This document shows, in pieces, positions 33,128-44,207 of a DNA stretch of 64,000 bases (its first letter is position 1; each line of letters begins with the position of its first letter). Made by a program: the position numbers and the translations under genes. Location of the stretch: positions 1 through 64,000 of the forward strand of contig NBAY01000118.1 in the NCBI GenBank assembly GCA_002794775.1, given 5' to 3'. The notes beneath the pieces are model-generated. The model worked only from the letters and a program-made list of their open reading frames with translations. It was not told the DNA's origin and did no database searches. Source of the stretch: Porodaedalea pini (Eukaryota; Basidiomycota; Agaricomycetes; Hymenochaetales; Hymenochaetaceae).

Positions 33128-34829
33128 ATGGCAAATTCGGATTATAGAGCATCGCCGCCGCCTGAGGACCAGCGACACACCGAGACACAGTCGGCGAGCA
33201 TCTCACCCTCCCACTCGCCCTCTCATAATTTTCTCGGGTTTATCCAGCACCGACCAGAAGAAGGAAATGACTCAGAGGTCTGCCTAGCCATTTACCAGTT
33301 TTTTTTTCCCCAGCGCTGACAGGTCTCGTGGCTCATCGCGATGTTGTCCATCCCATTTTTACACAGGAGGCGTCTATGCTCTCCATACCCACAGCCTTTT
33401 CCATAGAGACAGATGACTCAGTTGTTCCTTCCTGGCACGCTGAGCTCGACGTTACTATGGTCTACGCTCCACTTGCCTTTGTGACAATGGGCAAGTTCAT
33501 GCATAATGGACAGTACCTTTTCCTTCAGGGGAGCGGCACAAACGTACTATGTTTCGACGTTCTCACGTCTCGTAGTCCCTTATGCATCTTCGAGTTTGGT
33601 TTCGAACGGAACTTGAGGGATATTTACACCCGCGCCACTATGTATTACATGGACCCGCAGGAGAATTGGTGCGTCGTCGACTTGGCTGTCGATGAGAAGC
33701 AAGACGGAAAGTTGGACTTGGCGATCCAGCTGGTAAACAATGAAGGATCTGGTGTGTACTCATTCTGTGATGTGGCAAGAAGCTTGTTCATGAGATGTGG
33801 TTAGAATTTCTGAAGATCTTTCGAGTGTGTCCAGCGACATGGAATGCAGAAGTCCTTGCAGGCATATGCATCGAATTCGATTGCATCACACAATGTGCTA
33901 CCGAGAAGACAACAATGCAGCTCGTTGGAAAGAATGTGTTGGTATTCGACGACTCCGGGACGGATACTTTACTTTGGAATTGGGAAGAGAGAAAGTTCGC
34001 AAAGTTGAAAAGTGTATGTACTTTCCTCTATGCGTTTCTTCCCTCAATCTTCAAGTTTCTCACTTCACGGACGCATTAGAACTCTCTCATTTTGCAACTA
34101 CACTTAACCCTCGACTATCTCGTATACGTTGAATATGCCGAAGGAGAATTCAGCAGCATGGTTCTCGTCATTGCCAACCTCGAACAGCTGTGGGCAAATA
34201 CTCAAGGCACCAGTGTTCTCGTCGACGGCCTGCCTTCATCCAAAATCCCGTTGAACGCAATGTCTCCTGCCAATATTTGTCTTGACGTCCAAGCTTTGGA
34301 TGAACAAGGCAAAGGTCAGAATAGTTACGAAAACATTCGCGTGACAATGGCGGAGATGTCGGGAAGTTCGCAGGCAGGGATGTTTGAATACAACTTTGGG
34401 GCCTACGCTGTCAGGTCTATGAAAGACCTTCCTCAAGCCAATAAAGGGAACACATTCGAGATGGAGATCGTTCTCGAGCGGTTTTCCCACGAGGTCCTCC
34501 CTGTTTTCGCGGATTGCGTCAAAATCGACTACTACCCTCTATCTCAGAGCAGGTACATGCTTGTACGCTGCTTTGACAGCGGCGGCTCGTCATCGTTCTT
34601 TGAACTTTGTCTTCCGATGGTAGACGCTGCAATTTTTCCCGTTGAAGAGGGCTCTGGCGAGAGTCTTGATAGTTCTTCCTACTTCCTTCCAATAGCGATA
34701 CCTTTTGAGGACGAGGACGGACTGGGGGAAGCAGCGGACGCTGTCAGAAGGGTTACCGTTGATTCCCGGAGCTCAACGTATCTATGGTCAGGTTATGTAG
34801 GAGAGCTTTGCGTAGCGATCTATGACTAA
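33128..34829 (+). CDS. hypothetical propeller-like protein (F-box-family style)
   Basis: A spliced plus-strand gene of unknown function. The ATG at 33,128 (MANSDYRASPPPEDQR) begins a Ser/Pro-rich N-terminus. A short intron follows near 33,278-33,319, then a long exon with beta-rich, blade-like sequence (MHNGQYLFLQGSGTNVLCFD, LDLAIQLVNNEGSGVYSFCD). A second intron is inferred near 33,799-33,870. A third has donor GTATGT at about 34,016 and acceptor at about 34,079, joining KFAKLKS to NSLILQL. The last exon (VEYAEGEFSSMVLVIANLEQ ... YVGELCVAIYD) ends at 34,829. The pattern of short hydrophobic strands followed by turns, and the C-terminal style, resembles the F-box-type gene at 10.9-12.6 kb, but I see no F-box here. 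Exon 1/2 phase is uncertain. Confidence 0.6.
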
Positions 34830-35618
34830 CTGGTAGTCGAGCAGTTCAGAATTACATTATCGGCGAATTTTGGAGACAAACTAAGCAATGAGCGAGGGAT
34901 GAGTTCAAGTGTATGTGATCTGGGTGTACTAGACGCAGGATTCATTACGTGCCAAGTGAGCCGTGGTTCCGGTTATCATAATACGCAGGGGTACGACCGC
35001 AAAGGTTCATACGCGATGAAGCGTGTGCTTGTACTATTATATTTAGGCGGGGTCGATTGTGAAATCAACCAAGGAATAAATGCGGGCTGGATATGAAACT
35101 GATGCAGTGCATTATTTTATTATTATGATGCTATGGATAGATTAAAAATGGTGCCATTATTATGATTGGACGCAAAGCATTCAGTTCTGCTGTCCTTGAC
35201 TTCACAGGGGACTACAACTCATCGATCCAGAATAACTTTAGTGTCTTTGAGTAGGATAGAATGTTATAAGAGATAATTAGGGCCTCAATTATTTTATAAT
35301 TGAAGCAACTACTAGTGGCTAAATCGTAGGTTTCATGCACATTTGTCGTCGATAAATCTATGTAAGCAAGTGTTAACTGTCAGCTGAATGCGTGACAATC
35401 GCTGCAAGCATATGATGAGATCTGATAGTGACCAAAAGCAAGAAAGGCTGTGATGAGAAAAGGTTAAAATAGCCTAAATTCATCGCCACACGCAGATGTC
35501 GATCTTAAGCTTGCGCTTGTCTCACTTGGATCAGCACCGTGCATCAACTGTTCCGCTCTGTTGCTTCGCCACTGCAGACGCCTCCCAGCTTCATTGCCTT
35601 TCCCTACGATAGCAAAAT
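34830..35618. other. intergenic
   Basis: AT-rich spacer. A short frame at 34,899-35,096 shows no motif, and nothing else is supported. Confidence 0.4.
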
Positions 35619-36368
35619 ATGTCTGGCACATCCAGCATGACAATGACCTTCCAAGATGGCCGCGGAACGTACACATTTAAAGGCGCACTAATGGCACCGT
35701 CGAGGCACATTCATGCGACTGTTACGGACGTTCTGCAGTCAAATAATGACATGGATGTCTTCAGGGCTGAGACGAGCGAAGGGCCGCGGATGATGAAGGT
35801 CGCATCTTCGGAGGTTGAGATGGATGCAATCGAGCGCGAGGCAAGGGCATATGATGAGCTCGTGCGGGATCTCATGGGCTCCGATGTCATTACAGTTTAT
35901 GGAAGTTACAGAGGTGAGAACCAGGAGGGTCAGAGGGTGATGTGCATCGTTGCCGAGGACTTTAGTGAGATTGTTGAGGCTGAGGGCAGTATTCCAAATC
36001 TGCCAATGCACGAGAGGCATGAATTTTTACGTTACGCTACACCTCTATATGCATATCTAACGGCTTTATACAGGCACGAAATCGCAGAGCGCTTGGGACG
36101 TTTGCATCTCGCGGGCGTCCTTCCGGTATTTGATCTGGGTGGCGGTAATGTTGTTAGGTTCAACGACGGGAGCCTTCGCATCGGGCACTTTCAGGACCTC
36201 CAGCGACATGATCCACCTTGCGCGTGGGATGGGAACTGGCACTTTGATGAGGCGCAACCCGATCCAGAGGATTTCAAATGCGATGCTCTTTACGAAGCAG
36301 GAAAGGAAATGGGCATTTGGCGATCCCGTGAGTTCTTATCAGCGGCCTTTGTCGCTTTTCATGCTTAA
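35619..36368 (+). CDS. protein-kinase-like (pseudokinase) protein
   Basis: A 249-residue protein with the outline of the Agaricomycete small kinase-like family. It has an N-lobe-like strand with a Lys in PRMMKVASSE, an alpha-C-like helix EMDAIEREARAYDEL, a hinge-like VMCIVAEDF, then LGRLHLAGVLPVFDLGGGNV where HxD-x4-N would be expected, and GSLRIGHFQDLQRHDPPC where family members have an I-D-F metal-binding motif. The catalytic loop His is displaced and the DFG Asp is replaced by Gly-His, so phosphotransfer looks unlikely. Function is unknown. The frame is continuous; a small intron near 36,030-36,072 is possible (CTAAC and a TACAG are present) but is not required. A decayed paralogue lies 0.8 kb downstream. 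Confidence 0.6.
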   Translation: MSGTSSMTMTFQDGRGTYTFKGALMAPSRHIHATVTDVLQSNNDMDVFRAETSEGPRMMKVASSEVEMDAIEREARAYDELVRDLMGSDVITVYGSYRGENQEGQRVMCIVAEDFSEIVEAEGSIPNLPMHERHEFLRYATPLYAYLTALYRHEIAERLGRLHLAGVLPVFDLGGGNVVRFNDGSLRIGHFQDLQRHDPPCAWDGNWHFDEAQPDPEDFKCDALYEAGKEMGIWRSREFLSAAFVAFHA

Positions 36369-37189
36369 GTATCGTGCCCAACAGATATTATGGACTTGTC
36401 TTCCATGATTGTGTCTCAGACCACCGTCGTTGAAGAGTAGCGGCTGGATTGAAACTGGAAATTTTGAACGAAACCGATCTGCGCTCTTCAAAACATTTTA
36501 AACAACAGGATTAGCGAGCCTTCTCGACGATGCCATTGACGAACACCACTGTGCATGCATCCCTTCCTTTTTCTTGCATCACGACGTGACACAAAAAAAA
36601 AAATTCATCTTATCTCATCCCTATTTACCTGGTTGACTTATCCTCTGCCTTGGGCTGTATTGAAACCTAGCTTGCTGAACACAGTAATAGACCGTAGTAG
36701 ACCTTCCTGTTTTTCATCGATGGCACTGTACCTCAAATTGCATTAGATTTTTCGTATTTCGTTCGGCTCCCTTCAGGGCTTTTCTGAGTGCTTATTCGGC
36801 TCAGAAATAGGGGCGATCTAATTATTGAAAATAAAGGAGTAACATGTCGTATCGATCCTGAAGGAAGTTGGTTCCGGTTAGGGGGTTCAAATTAGAACTC
36901 GAACCCTCTTTAACAACAACAGAATGCAATCTCGGAGTGCTACTGCAACCGCTTAGCGATGAAGGGTACTGAGAACATAAGAATGATTATGTACTGTGAA
37001 GCATCTGAACGAATCAACTATACTTCAGACAAAGACCACTAAACGTAAGCAGTACGTTCGAGGCATAACTCCGTAAGAGCCGTAAGTCTAGGCACAGCTA
37101 GGCACTTATAGTCGGAGACTTTTAAGTTTGGGATGCAGATCACGTATCACATGGACGCTTGCCAACTTGACGTCATGCTTCCTCGACGG
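36369..37189. other. intergenic
   Basis: No gene is supported. A small inverted repeat (GGGTTC...GAACCC, about 36,884-36,907) resembles a tRNA T-arm in isolation but has no matching acceptor or anticodon arms. Confidence 0.4.
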
Positions 37190-37768
37190 TTATGGGATGC
37201 AAGCTCTCTGGAGCACGGTTGGCTCATACCGGATATCTCTATACAACAGTGATAGATATGCTGCAAGCCGACAACAAAATTAAGCCGTTAATGCTATCGT
37301 CCAGAATGTCTGGCGTATCCTCAGCAATGGCTTCACCCTGTCGAGAGAGAGGTCAGCGAGAAAGAGGTCCTGGTATACGACGAGTCTGTATTACACCTCA
37401 TGTCTCACTCGCACCCAAAACATATGAAGGACTATACTGGTAAGAACAGGCAAGGGAAGGCATCGCTTGAAAATTACCTAGTATACAATACTGTTCCGGC
37501 TGTGGGCGCCGAGGATACCCTGCTGAGTCTTAAAATGTCTAATGCCCAGTCTTCGCTTTCTCGAGCGTTTTCGTTATTCTGATACCCTGGTCCTGCAGAC
37601 GCTCAGCTCTTCGGATTCCAGACGCACATATTTCAAATGTAGCACGCCCTTATTTACTATAACAAGAGCGCTAACATGTGGTGGAGATATCGTAAGGCTC
37701 GAAGATGGCAGCCTCTGCATCCTGTGTCTGCAGAACCTTCGACAGCACGAGCTACTGTGTATCTGACG
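37190..37768 (+). pseudogene. decayed paralogue of the kinase-like gene
   Basis: Scattered frames align in order with the gene at 35,619. GYLYTTVIDMLQADNKI (about 37,227) matches HIHATVTDVLQSNND. EKEVLVYDESVLHLMSHSHP (about 37,360) matches EREARAYDELVRDLMGSD. CGGDIVRLEDGSLCILCLQN (about 37,680) matches LGGGNVVRFNDGSLRIGHFQD. The segments fall in different reading frames with stops between them, so the copy is dead. It indicates a tandem duplication followed by decay of one copy. Confidence 0.65.
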
Positions 37769-38390
37769 TCGAACCTTCAATCTTAAACGCAGCCAAGATT
37801 TGAGATCTCACGTTCTTTGCGATGCTGGAAAGGAGGAAGGGGTTTTAAAGAATCAGAGCGCGTGAACGCCGATCGGGTAACGCTACATGATGTCACCGGA
37901 TGGCCGCAGTATTCATCGTCCAGCTGCCGTCTGAGGCTAGAGATGTGGTGAATTATCTTCAACGAGCATATCACAGGGGTCAATGCCAAGGGACATACTT
38001 CAGCCTAAAGTAGGATGCCCAAAAGAGTGCTGTCAACACTCTCCCCTTCGACAGAAACGGAAGTACCGTTTCTAGTAATGCAATTGTAGCTTCTTTATGT
38101 TCCTATCCGAACATCCAACGAAATGTATCTGCTGTACATCACTGAGCATCGACTGTAAGATGTGATCAAGACTGAAGAGACGACCGCTTGGAGTTGGTCA
38201 TTGATTCCGGCTGTCCTCGAGAGTTTCGAACAGTTAATCAAGTGCGATCGTATAGTAGTAGTACAGTGTCTTCGGAAGTGCTGTGGTAGGAGAACAACGC
38301 GCTGTCTCCGTCGGCTTTAGCTAATGTGCTCATTATGTAAGGAACGCGTATCGCGCCACGTCTGGCGATCGAATCGTGATTCCTCCTGTC
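37769..38390. other. intergenic, promoter side of the Sel1 gene
   Basis: No coding signal was seen. It precedes the Sel1-repeat gene. Confidence 0.4.
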
Positions 38391-40737
38391 CATGGCCGCC
38401 CGAGCTAACCTTCATCGTCGCCATCAGCGGTCATCCTCAGCTTTGAGCCAGCTCCAGCGCGTCTGTAAATCGCGACGCGAAGGTGCATGCTTCCGTGGAC
38501 GCATCGCGCACCAACTGTGTTTTCACATCAAACGTGTCGAGTAGTTCACGATCCTTTGCGCAGGAAAAGGGCGCAAAGGGTTTGCCGATGCCGGAAATAA
38601 AGGAGCGCCGAATTCCTTCGGCGAGTAGCGGAGCACAAGCGCGCTCGGACACTGCATCGTCGAGCGCTTCATCGTCTTCGTTTCCGTCCACCATGCAGGC
38701 CGCAGGAGACGATGTACTTGGGCAATCCATGCTGGGCCTTTCGCTGGAATCGAGCCCATCACAGCAAGCAAGGGCTTTGGGTCCATCGCTAGATTCATTC
38801 CCAAACGGCGCTCCAGCACTCACAGCGCCCCTTCCTACGCTTTTGTCACTTCAAGAATCCGCCTCCTCCGTCCGTCTTCCGACCTCCAGCACAGAGACGC
38901 AAGTAAAATGGATTCGTGATGTTCTCTTCCTCGTCAATCGCACATGTGCGCCATCAGCAGCCGCTTCTGCTGATCCGCAGATCGGGCCCGTTGTCATCGA
39001 CGATCCCTCATTGTTTCAACTGGCAGAGTCTGCTGTCGAGCTCTTACTCACTCTCATTCCATCTATTCCTTCTCCGGGCACGAAACTCACAGCACCCATT
39101 GCTGAAGCGCTTTATCTTCGAGCTTCTCTGACTGCATCCGGAGCCTTTCCTGCGCATCTTCCAGAAAATCCGCGTGTTGCATTCCGCGCTTTTGAGGCTA
39201 GCGCGCGGGCAGGGCATTTTGCGGCTTGGTTTAAACTGGGGCGTACTTACGAAAGTTTTGACGAAAGCAAACGAGCAAAGGATTGCTTCGAGCGCGGTGC
39301 GAAATCGGAGGATGCGAGTTGTTTGTATCGTCTGGGTATGGCTCATCTTATGGGCCAACTTGGAGTCCCGCTTTCACCAGCTGCCGCAGTTTCGTTCATT
39401 TTTCGCGCAGCCGAGCGGGTGAGCATTGCATTACCTCAGCCGGCGTATGTCTATGCCAGTCTTCTTCTTGGAGACTTTGCCCATACCTGCGCTACACTTC
39501 CTGCGTCTGTCTTTCTTCCCAACATCCCATCTGGTTCCACAATCGAACAAGAAGCACAGCGATTTCTTGAGCGCGCGGCGTACCTTCACTTTGTTCCCGT
39601 AAGCGGCCGCTCATCTGCAAGAATAGCTAATTCTGACTTTTTCCATGGACATCTAGGCACAGTATAAACTCGGACACTTCTACGAGTTCGCACGAGCACC
39701 CTACGCATACGATCCGCTTCTTAGCGTGCAGTATTACACATTGGCAAGCGACTTGGAACCAGAAGCTAGTCTCGCGCTTTCAAAGTGGTTTCTTTGCGGC
39801 GCAGAAGGTGTCTTTGAAAAAGATGAGCAGCTCGCACGAGATTTCGCTGAGCGGGCCGCGCGTGCGGGTCTGCCGACTGCGGAGTTTGCGATGGGATATT
39901 ATTGGGAAGTCGGTATAGGCTCGTCGAAGGATATGCGCCGTGCGAGGCGCTGGTACGAGAAGGTGCGCAAAATGCCCCTGTTACGGATATCCAGTTCTTT
40001 ATCTTCGAATGCTAGGCTTCTGCACATGGGAACTCCGACGCCGCGGACCGACTTGCTTCCCTTGCGCAGAGTTCAGCGAGGTCACTCTCCCGAGAAGATC
40101 ACGATACCCTTGCGGAGCAGACTCTCGTGCGGCGACGTACACAAGCGAAGCAGCGATCTGAAGCCGCAGGCTCGATACGTCGCGGAAGCCCGCGTGAAGA
40201 TGCAGTGCAGGTTGTCGAGCTTGTGCGGCGGGTGTCGAAGATACAGCCCAGGCCGTAACGAGTGCGCAATCAAGCGTTAGTTCAGGTCCAACCTCGATCG
40301 CCGAGTCTGTGCGTTCGGGCCGAAGCAACTCCGAAAGACTTCCCGAAATTGACAAGCCTACGCAGCAACATCATGCAGAGACTATGCCTGCCCCTGCGTT
40401 AGATCCTCCTTACTTTCAGGAGAAGAAGCGTTACTCCCTCTTTGACTCTGGTCCTTCATCGCGAGCGGCCTCGCCGCGACGTGTTAATGCTAGGACCGGC
40501 GCCGAATCGCAGACTCCACCTCTGCGTTACGGGTCTCCCTCTCCAGCACGAACAAGCAGATCTAGGTCTGAAGCTGCTTCATCTACTCTATCGACAGCTC
40601 TTTCGGAATCTCCGATGCCCTCTCCTGGACTTGACGCAGCGCCTGTGGCGAGTCCGCCACGTGTGAGGTACAATACGTTTGCAGAAATGGGGATCCAGGG
40701 TCAGAAACTTGAGGAAAAGGAGTGTGTAATTATGTGA
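38391..40737 (+). CDS. Sel1-repeat protein, Skt5/Chs4-like, C-terminal CVIM prenylation box
   Basis: A probable homologue of the fungal chitin synthase activator Skt5/Chs4, which docks chitin synthase at the plasma membrane. After a Ser-rich N-terminus, Sel1/TPR-like helical repeats run through exon 1 (AFRAFEASARAGHFAAWFKL, DCFERGAKSEDASCLYRLG) and exon 2 (YYTLASDLEPEASLALSKW, DFAERAARAGLPTAEFAMG). Introns: 39,599-39,656 and 39,963-40,015, both GT-AG and in phase. Exon 3 encodes a long Ser/Pro/Arg-rich tail ending KECVIM, a CaaX farnesylation motif like that of yeast Skt5. The N-terminus is uncertain: the ATG at 38,391 (MAARANLHRRHQRSSS) is in a different frame from the main ORF, which is open from 38,447 and has its first in-frame ATG at 38,588. 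This implies an unresolved intron, a sequence error or a later start. Confidence 0.8.
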
Positions 40738-41757
40738 CTAATTATTGGTATTGCTTATCTTCAAGTCCTTAAATTCTTGGTCGTGTTTGATCTACATTTT
40801 CTTCGGGTGGTGTCTGTCATCTTTAGGCAGGGCATGTTTTTTCCTCGACAAACTTACGGGATTTACTTCTGATTATCGCACTTCATATAGTGCGTTCTTA
40901 ATACTTGTAAACTGTATATATACCATCAGATACGAGCTTGCATATCCTCAATGCATTCTCCGTGCTAGTAGTAATGCATTCGTTGACTTTCTTTGTGGTG
41001 GTGTAGGGTGCACGCCGTCCTTCTACTCTTTCTACTTACTGCGAAGACTTACGGTACTTGATGTGAGTGTACGGATCTATGCAAACCAGACTTTCTCAGT
41101 CAAAGTGGGGACTTCAGTGTATTGCGCAAACGATAGTGGAAATCTACAAGCAAGTCTGCAACTATCGTTGGGAGTCTCGTTTGTTGGCTAAGGCGATGTT
41201 TGCTCGCAGGCCAGCAGATGCCATCACGGTCATATATCCATGCCGAAAACTATGCTATGTTTGACAAAAATCGAGCCTTTCTCCCGTCTGGACTGAATGA
41301 AAGGACTGGCTGGAGTTGAGCTTAAGAAAGATATGGCAAGGGCTAAACCATGTTGTGGATGTTCTTTGCAGCTGACGTCATCGAGTGATTATCTGTCTCG
41401 CCATGGATTTCGACAAGTCCCAGGTCTATAGAATATATAGAAAATATGTAATGAAAACGACAACTATTCACACTAGTACTGTTTGAGCCAAAATGCAAGG
41501 TAATGTCTCCGACAAATTGAAGTTAAGCCCATATAGCGTGTGAATTACAGACCACAAATGTATTACGGCACGGCGCGCAGCGAAAGTTGATTCAATTTCA
41601 AGTCGAGCTCATCGTGTACGACAACCCCCGTCTCTTCGTTCCTCTCCTTCTTCCCTGAATCCTGCAGGCCCAGAGAGGTAGATGAACTCATAAAATTTGT
41701 GTTGTAGCGCTGTTGATGCGAGTTCCCATTCAACGTGGCCAGATTCTTCGACCCTAT
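40738..41757. other. intergenic
   Basis: The stretch holds the 3' flank of the Sel1 gene and the promoter of Vps74. The frame at 40,745-41,191 is hydrophobic and AT-driven, without motifs, and I do not call it. Confidence 0.4.
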
Positions 41758-43066
41758 ATGGCTTCGGGCCTACAACGTCGTCGGGCAGCAGGTGCGTCTT
41801 CCTCGGCGCAGGATGAAGATTTCGGCGGGACGTGGAGCTCAACATCTCGGGATGGAGGGGGTGCTAGTAGCCCCGGGCCAGGTGTGAATGGAAATGGAAT
41901 CGGCGCTGGGCATGCTGGGACCGCATTTGAAGGCGGCAGCAAGGTCGCGTTCGACCCGCGCGACCTCGAAATTGAAGACGCCGACGCTCGAGCATCAGGC
42001 GGGAAAATGCCTCGCCTCACCATTATGGAGGAGGTGCTACTACTTGGCATTAAAGACAAGCAGGTGCGGGGGCATCATGATTGACTTTCTCTCCGAGAAC
42101 TGTTGCTCATTGCTGCACCTCTTGTCCCAGGGTTATCTTTCATTTTGGAATGACAACATATCGTATGCGCTACGAGGATGCATTCTCATAGAACTTGCGT
42201 TACGACGACGTATCGCCATCACCCGCGATCCAGCACGAAAACGATCTTCGCTCTCGGAGCGCGTCATCGAAGTCCTTGATGCGCGTCCCACCGGCGAGAC
42301 TCTCCTCGATGAGGCCCTCCGCATGATTGTAGCAACATCCTCTCCCCAGACCACTGCCTCCTCCACATCACCTGCAACCGCACCGGAATACATGTCCGTC
42401 AATACCTGGATCGACCTGCTCAGCGGCGAAACGTGGAACGTGATGAAAATCGGGTTTCAGCTCAAGCAGGTCCGAGAACGGCTTGCAAAAGGCCTTGTTG
42501 ACAAGGGCGTTTTGCGCACTGAGAAACGGAATTTCCTGCTCTTTGATATGGCAACGCACCCAGTCGCGGATGCGCGTACAAAGGAGGGCATCGTGCGGCG
42601 CGTCACGACTCTGCTCGGCGCACAAACACGCGCTGTTCCGCCTGCGGCGCTAGGGAAGGAGGGTGAACAGTGTCGTGCGGCACGCGCAGTGGCTCTGTCC
42701 TGCGCGGCGTATGCCGCCAGCGTACTTGACAATTGTTTTTCCCGACTTGGATATGACGAGCGGGAGGCTGCGTTTGCACGGGCGGAGGACGTGCTCGCAG
42801 AGTTCGCCGCATGGCCATTTGGTGCGAGCACAGGTTCGGGGTCAAGCGCTAGTCCAACTTCTCGTAGACGGGATGGCGCGAAGATCGGGGCCGGCAGCAG
42901 CGGTGGAAGTAGTGCTCCTGGGAGAGAAAGCGTACTGGGGCTCATTGACGCCGTTCGCGCAGAGATGCACACGACTGGGCCTGGGGTGAGTGACGGCGAA
43001 GATCTGTGCTTCGAGCTGCTTGCTGCGGTGCTGGATGTTCTCTCTCGGTTGGATTCCTTGCTATGA
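41758..43066 (+). CDS. VPS74: Vps74/GPP34 Golgi phosphoprotein
   Basis: A peripheral Golgi protein that binds PI4P and retains glycosyltransferases in the Golgi (known for yeast Vps74 and animal GOLPH3). The ATG at 41,758 (MASGLQRRRAAGASSS) begins a disordered acidic N-terminus. The GPP34 fold starts at PRLTIMEEVLLLGIKDKQ and continues across a GT-AG intron (42,064-42,130) directly into GYLSFWNDNISYALRGCILI, the most conserved stretch of the family. Later signatures are WIDLLSGETWN, LVDKGVLRTEKRNFLLFDM and ALSCAAYAASVLDN. It stops at 43,066. The C-terminal third has a lineage-specific Ser/Gly-rich insert (about residues 320-355) before the final helix. Very likely a functional housekeeping gene, single intron. 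Confidence 0.95.
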
Positions 43067-44207
43067 GTTTTTAATGTTATTTCGTCGTGTCTTCTCGTTG
43101 ATATTTTCGCTGTCTTTTATTCTGTGGATGCAATTGCTATACGCGTCTTTTCGCCGGCTCTTGTATAAAAGTATTTTGCTGGTTATTTTTATCAACCAGT
43201 CGTGGCCACTAATGCCATCAGTCAAATACGCGCACTTCGATTTGTTCGAGATGAAAAACAGTAGTGAGAGCCTGGCTTTTGTTTGTCGTTTATTACCTTG
43301 AATCCAAAGAAAAGGTCAAGATATGCGTCGAATATCCGAAGGAGTAGGGGCATCGATCGACGGCTGTCTAGCTCTGAGAAAAACATATTACTTTACAGTC
43401 CAATGCCCCCCCTCAACGTGTGGCGTGCCATCCTTGACTTCTTTACCCTTTTCCCAGTCCCATAGCTCGGATTCAAAGCGGTGGAATGCCTAGTGTGATC
43501 ATGTCTTTCTTACGTTTACGTTTACATTCTACTGATTGCGTGCAATACACAGGCCCAGAAGACTCGCAGGAGCCTCCGCAAGATCCTGAAATGTTCAGTA
43601 CGTCCTTGACGGCGTTTGTGGCGCTCGGTTGTAATAGCTTACATGTAAATGTTGCCAGTGGACCCAGTCACATACGAAGCTGATTTTGATACTCTTATCC
43701 ACGAGGCGGAAGTGAGATTTGCTGAACCCTCACGGGGCCATCTCAGCATCGTTGTTGCTCAAATGAAGCTCAGCCACAATGTCATTTCACAACTCGCAAG
43801 GGAGCTGTCTGACACAAGGAAGATATGCACAAAACGGACTTGGCGGCAACCGGAGGCGTACGTCTCATCGTGTGACGTGCGGCAAGAAACAAATAAGGCG
43901 CATATTTGAAATAAATTTAATTTCGTGTCAGGACACAGGTGCCTCAACTAGGGGTATATTCTAAGGTGCGAATGAAAGCTGTTGTAAGTGCAGAAGATCT
44001 AATCGAATGTCCTACAGCGTGTAGTGATATCACAAAGAACGAAGTTCATAAATTACGGTAAATAGTGTTGACGTTTGAGATGATGAGTGAGTGTAGCAGA
44101 GAGGAGGACAAAGGGTGATGGAAGGCAGATAAGAGGACAAATGAGACACGCAGGAACACAGTAAATCAAAGCGTCAATCCATCTATGAATGTTCGAGTAA
44201 GCAATGA
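43067..44207 (+). other. intergenic with possible small spliced gene
   Basis: Around 43,486-43,909 two plus-strand frames could be joined over a small intron (donor after PEMF near 43,598, acceptor near 43,662) to give a short helical protein (VDPVTYEADFDTLIHEAEV...). No family is recognised, and it may be a small lineage-specific gene or chance. The rest shows no coding signal. Confidence 0.3.

Noticed and set aside
36880..36910. Possible tRNA gene (GGTTC...GAACC)
   Set aside because: Only a short inverted repeat is present; no acceptor, D or anticodon arms could be drawn around it.
40745..41191. 148-codon hydrophobic plus-strand frame downstream of the Sel1 gene
   Set aside because: Composition follows the AT-rich 3' flank; no motif or splice context supports a gene.
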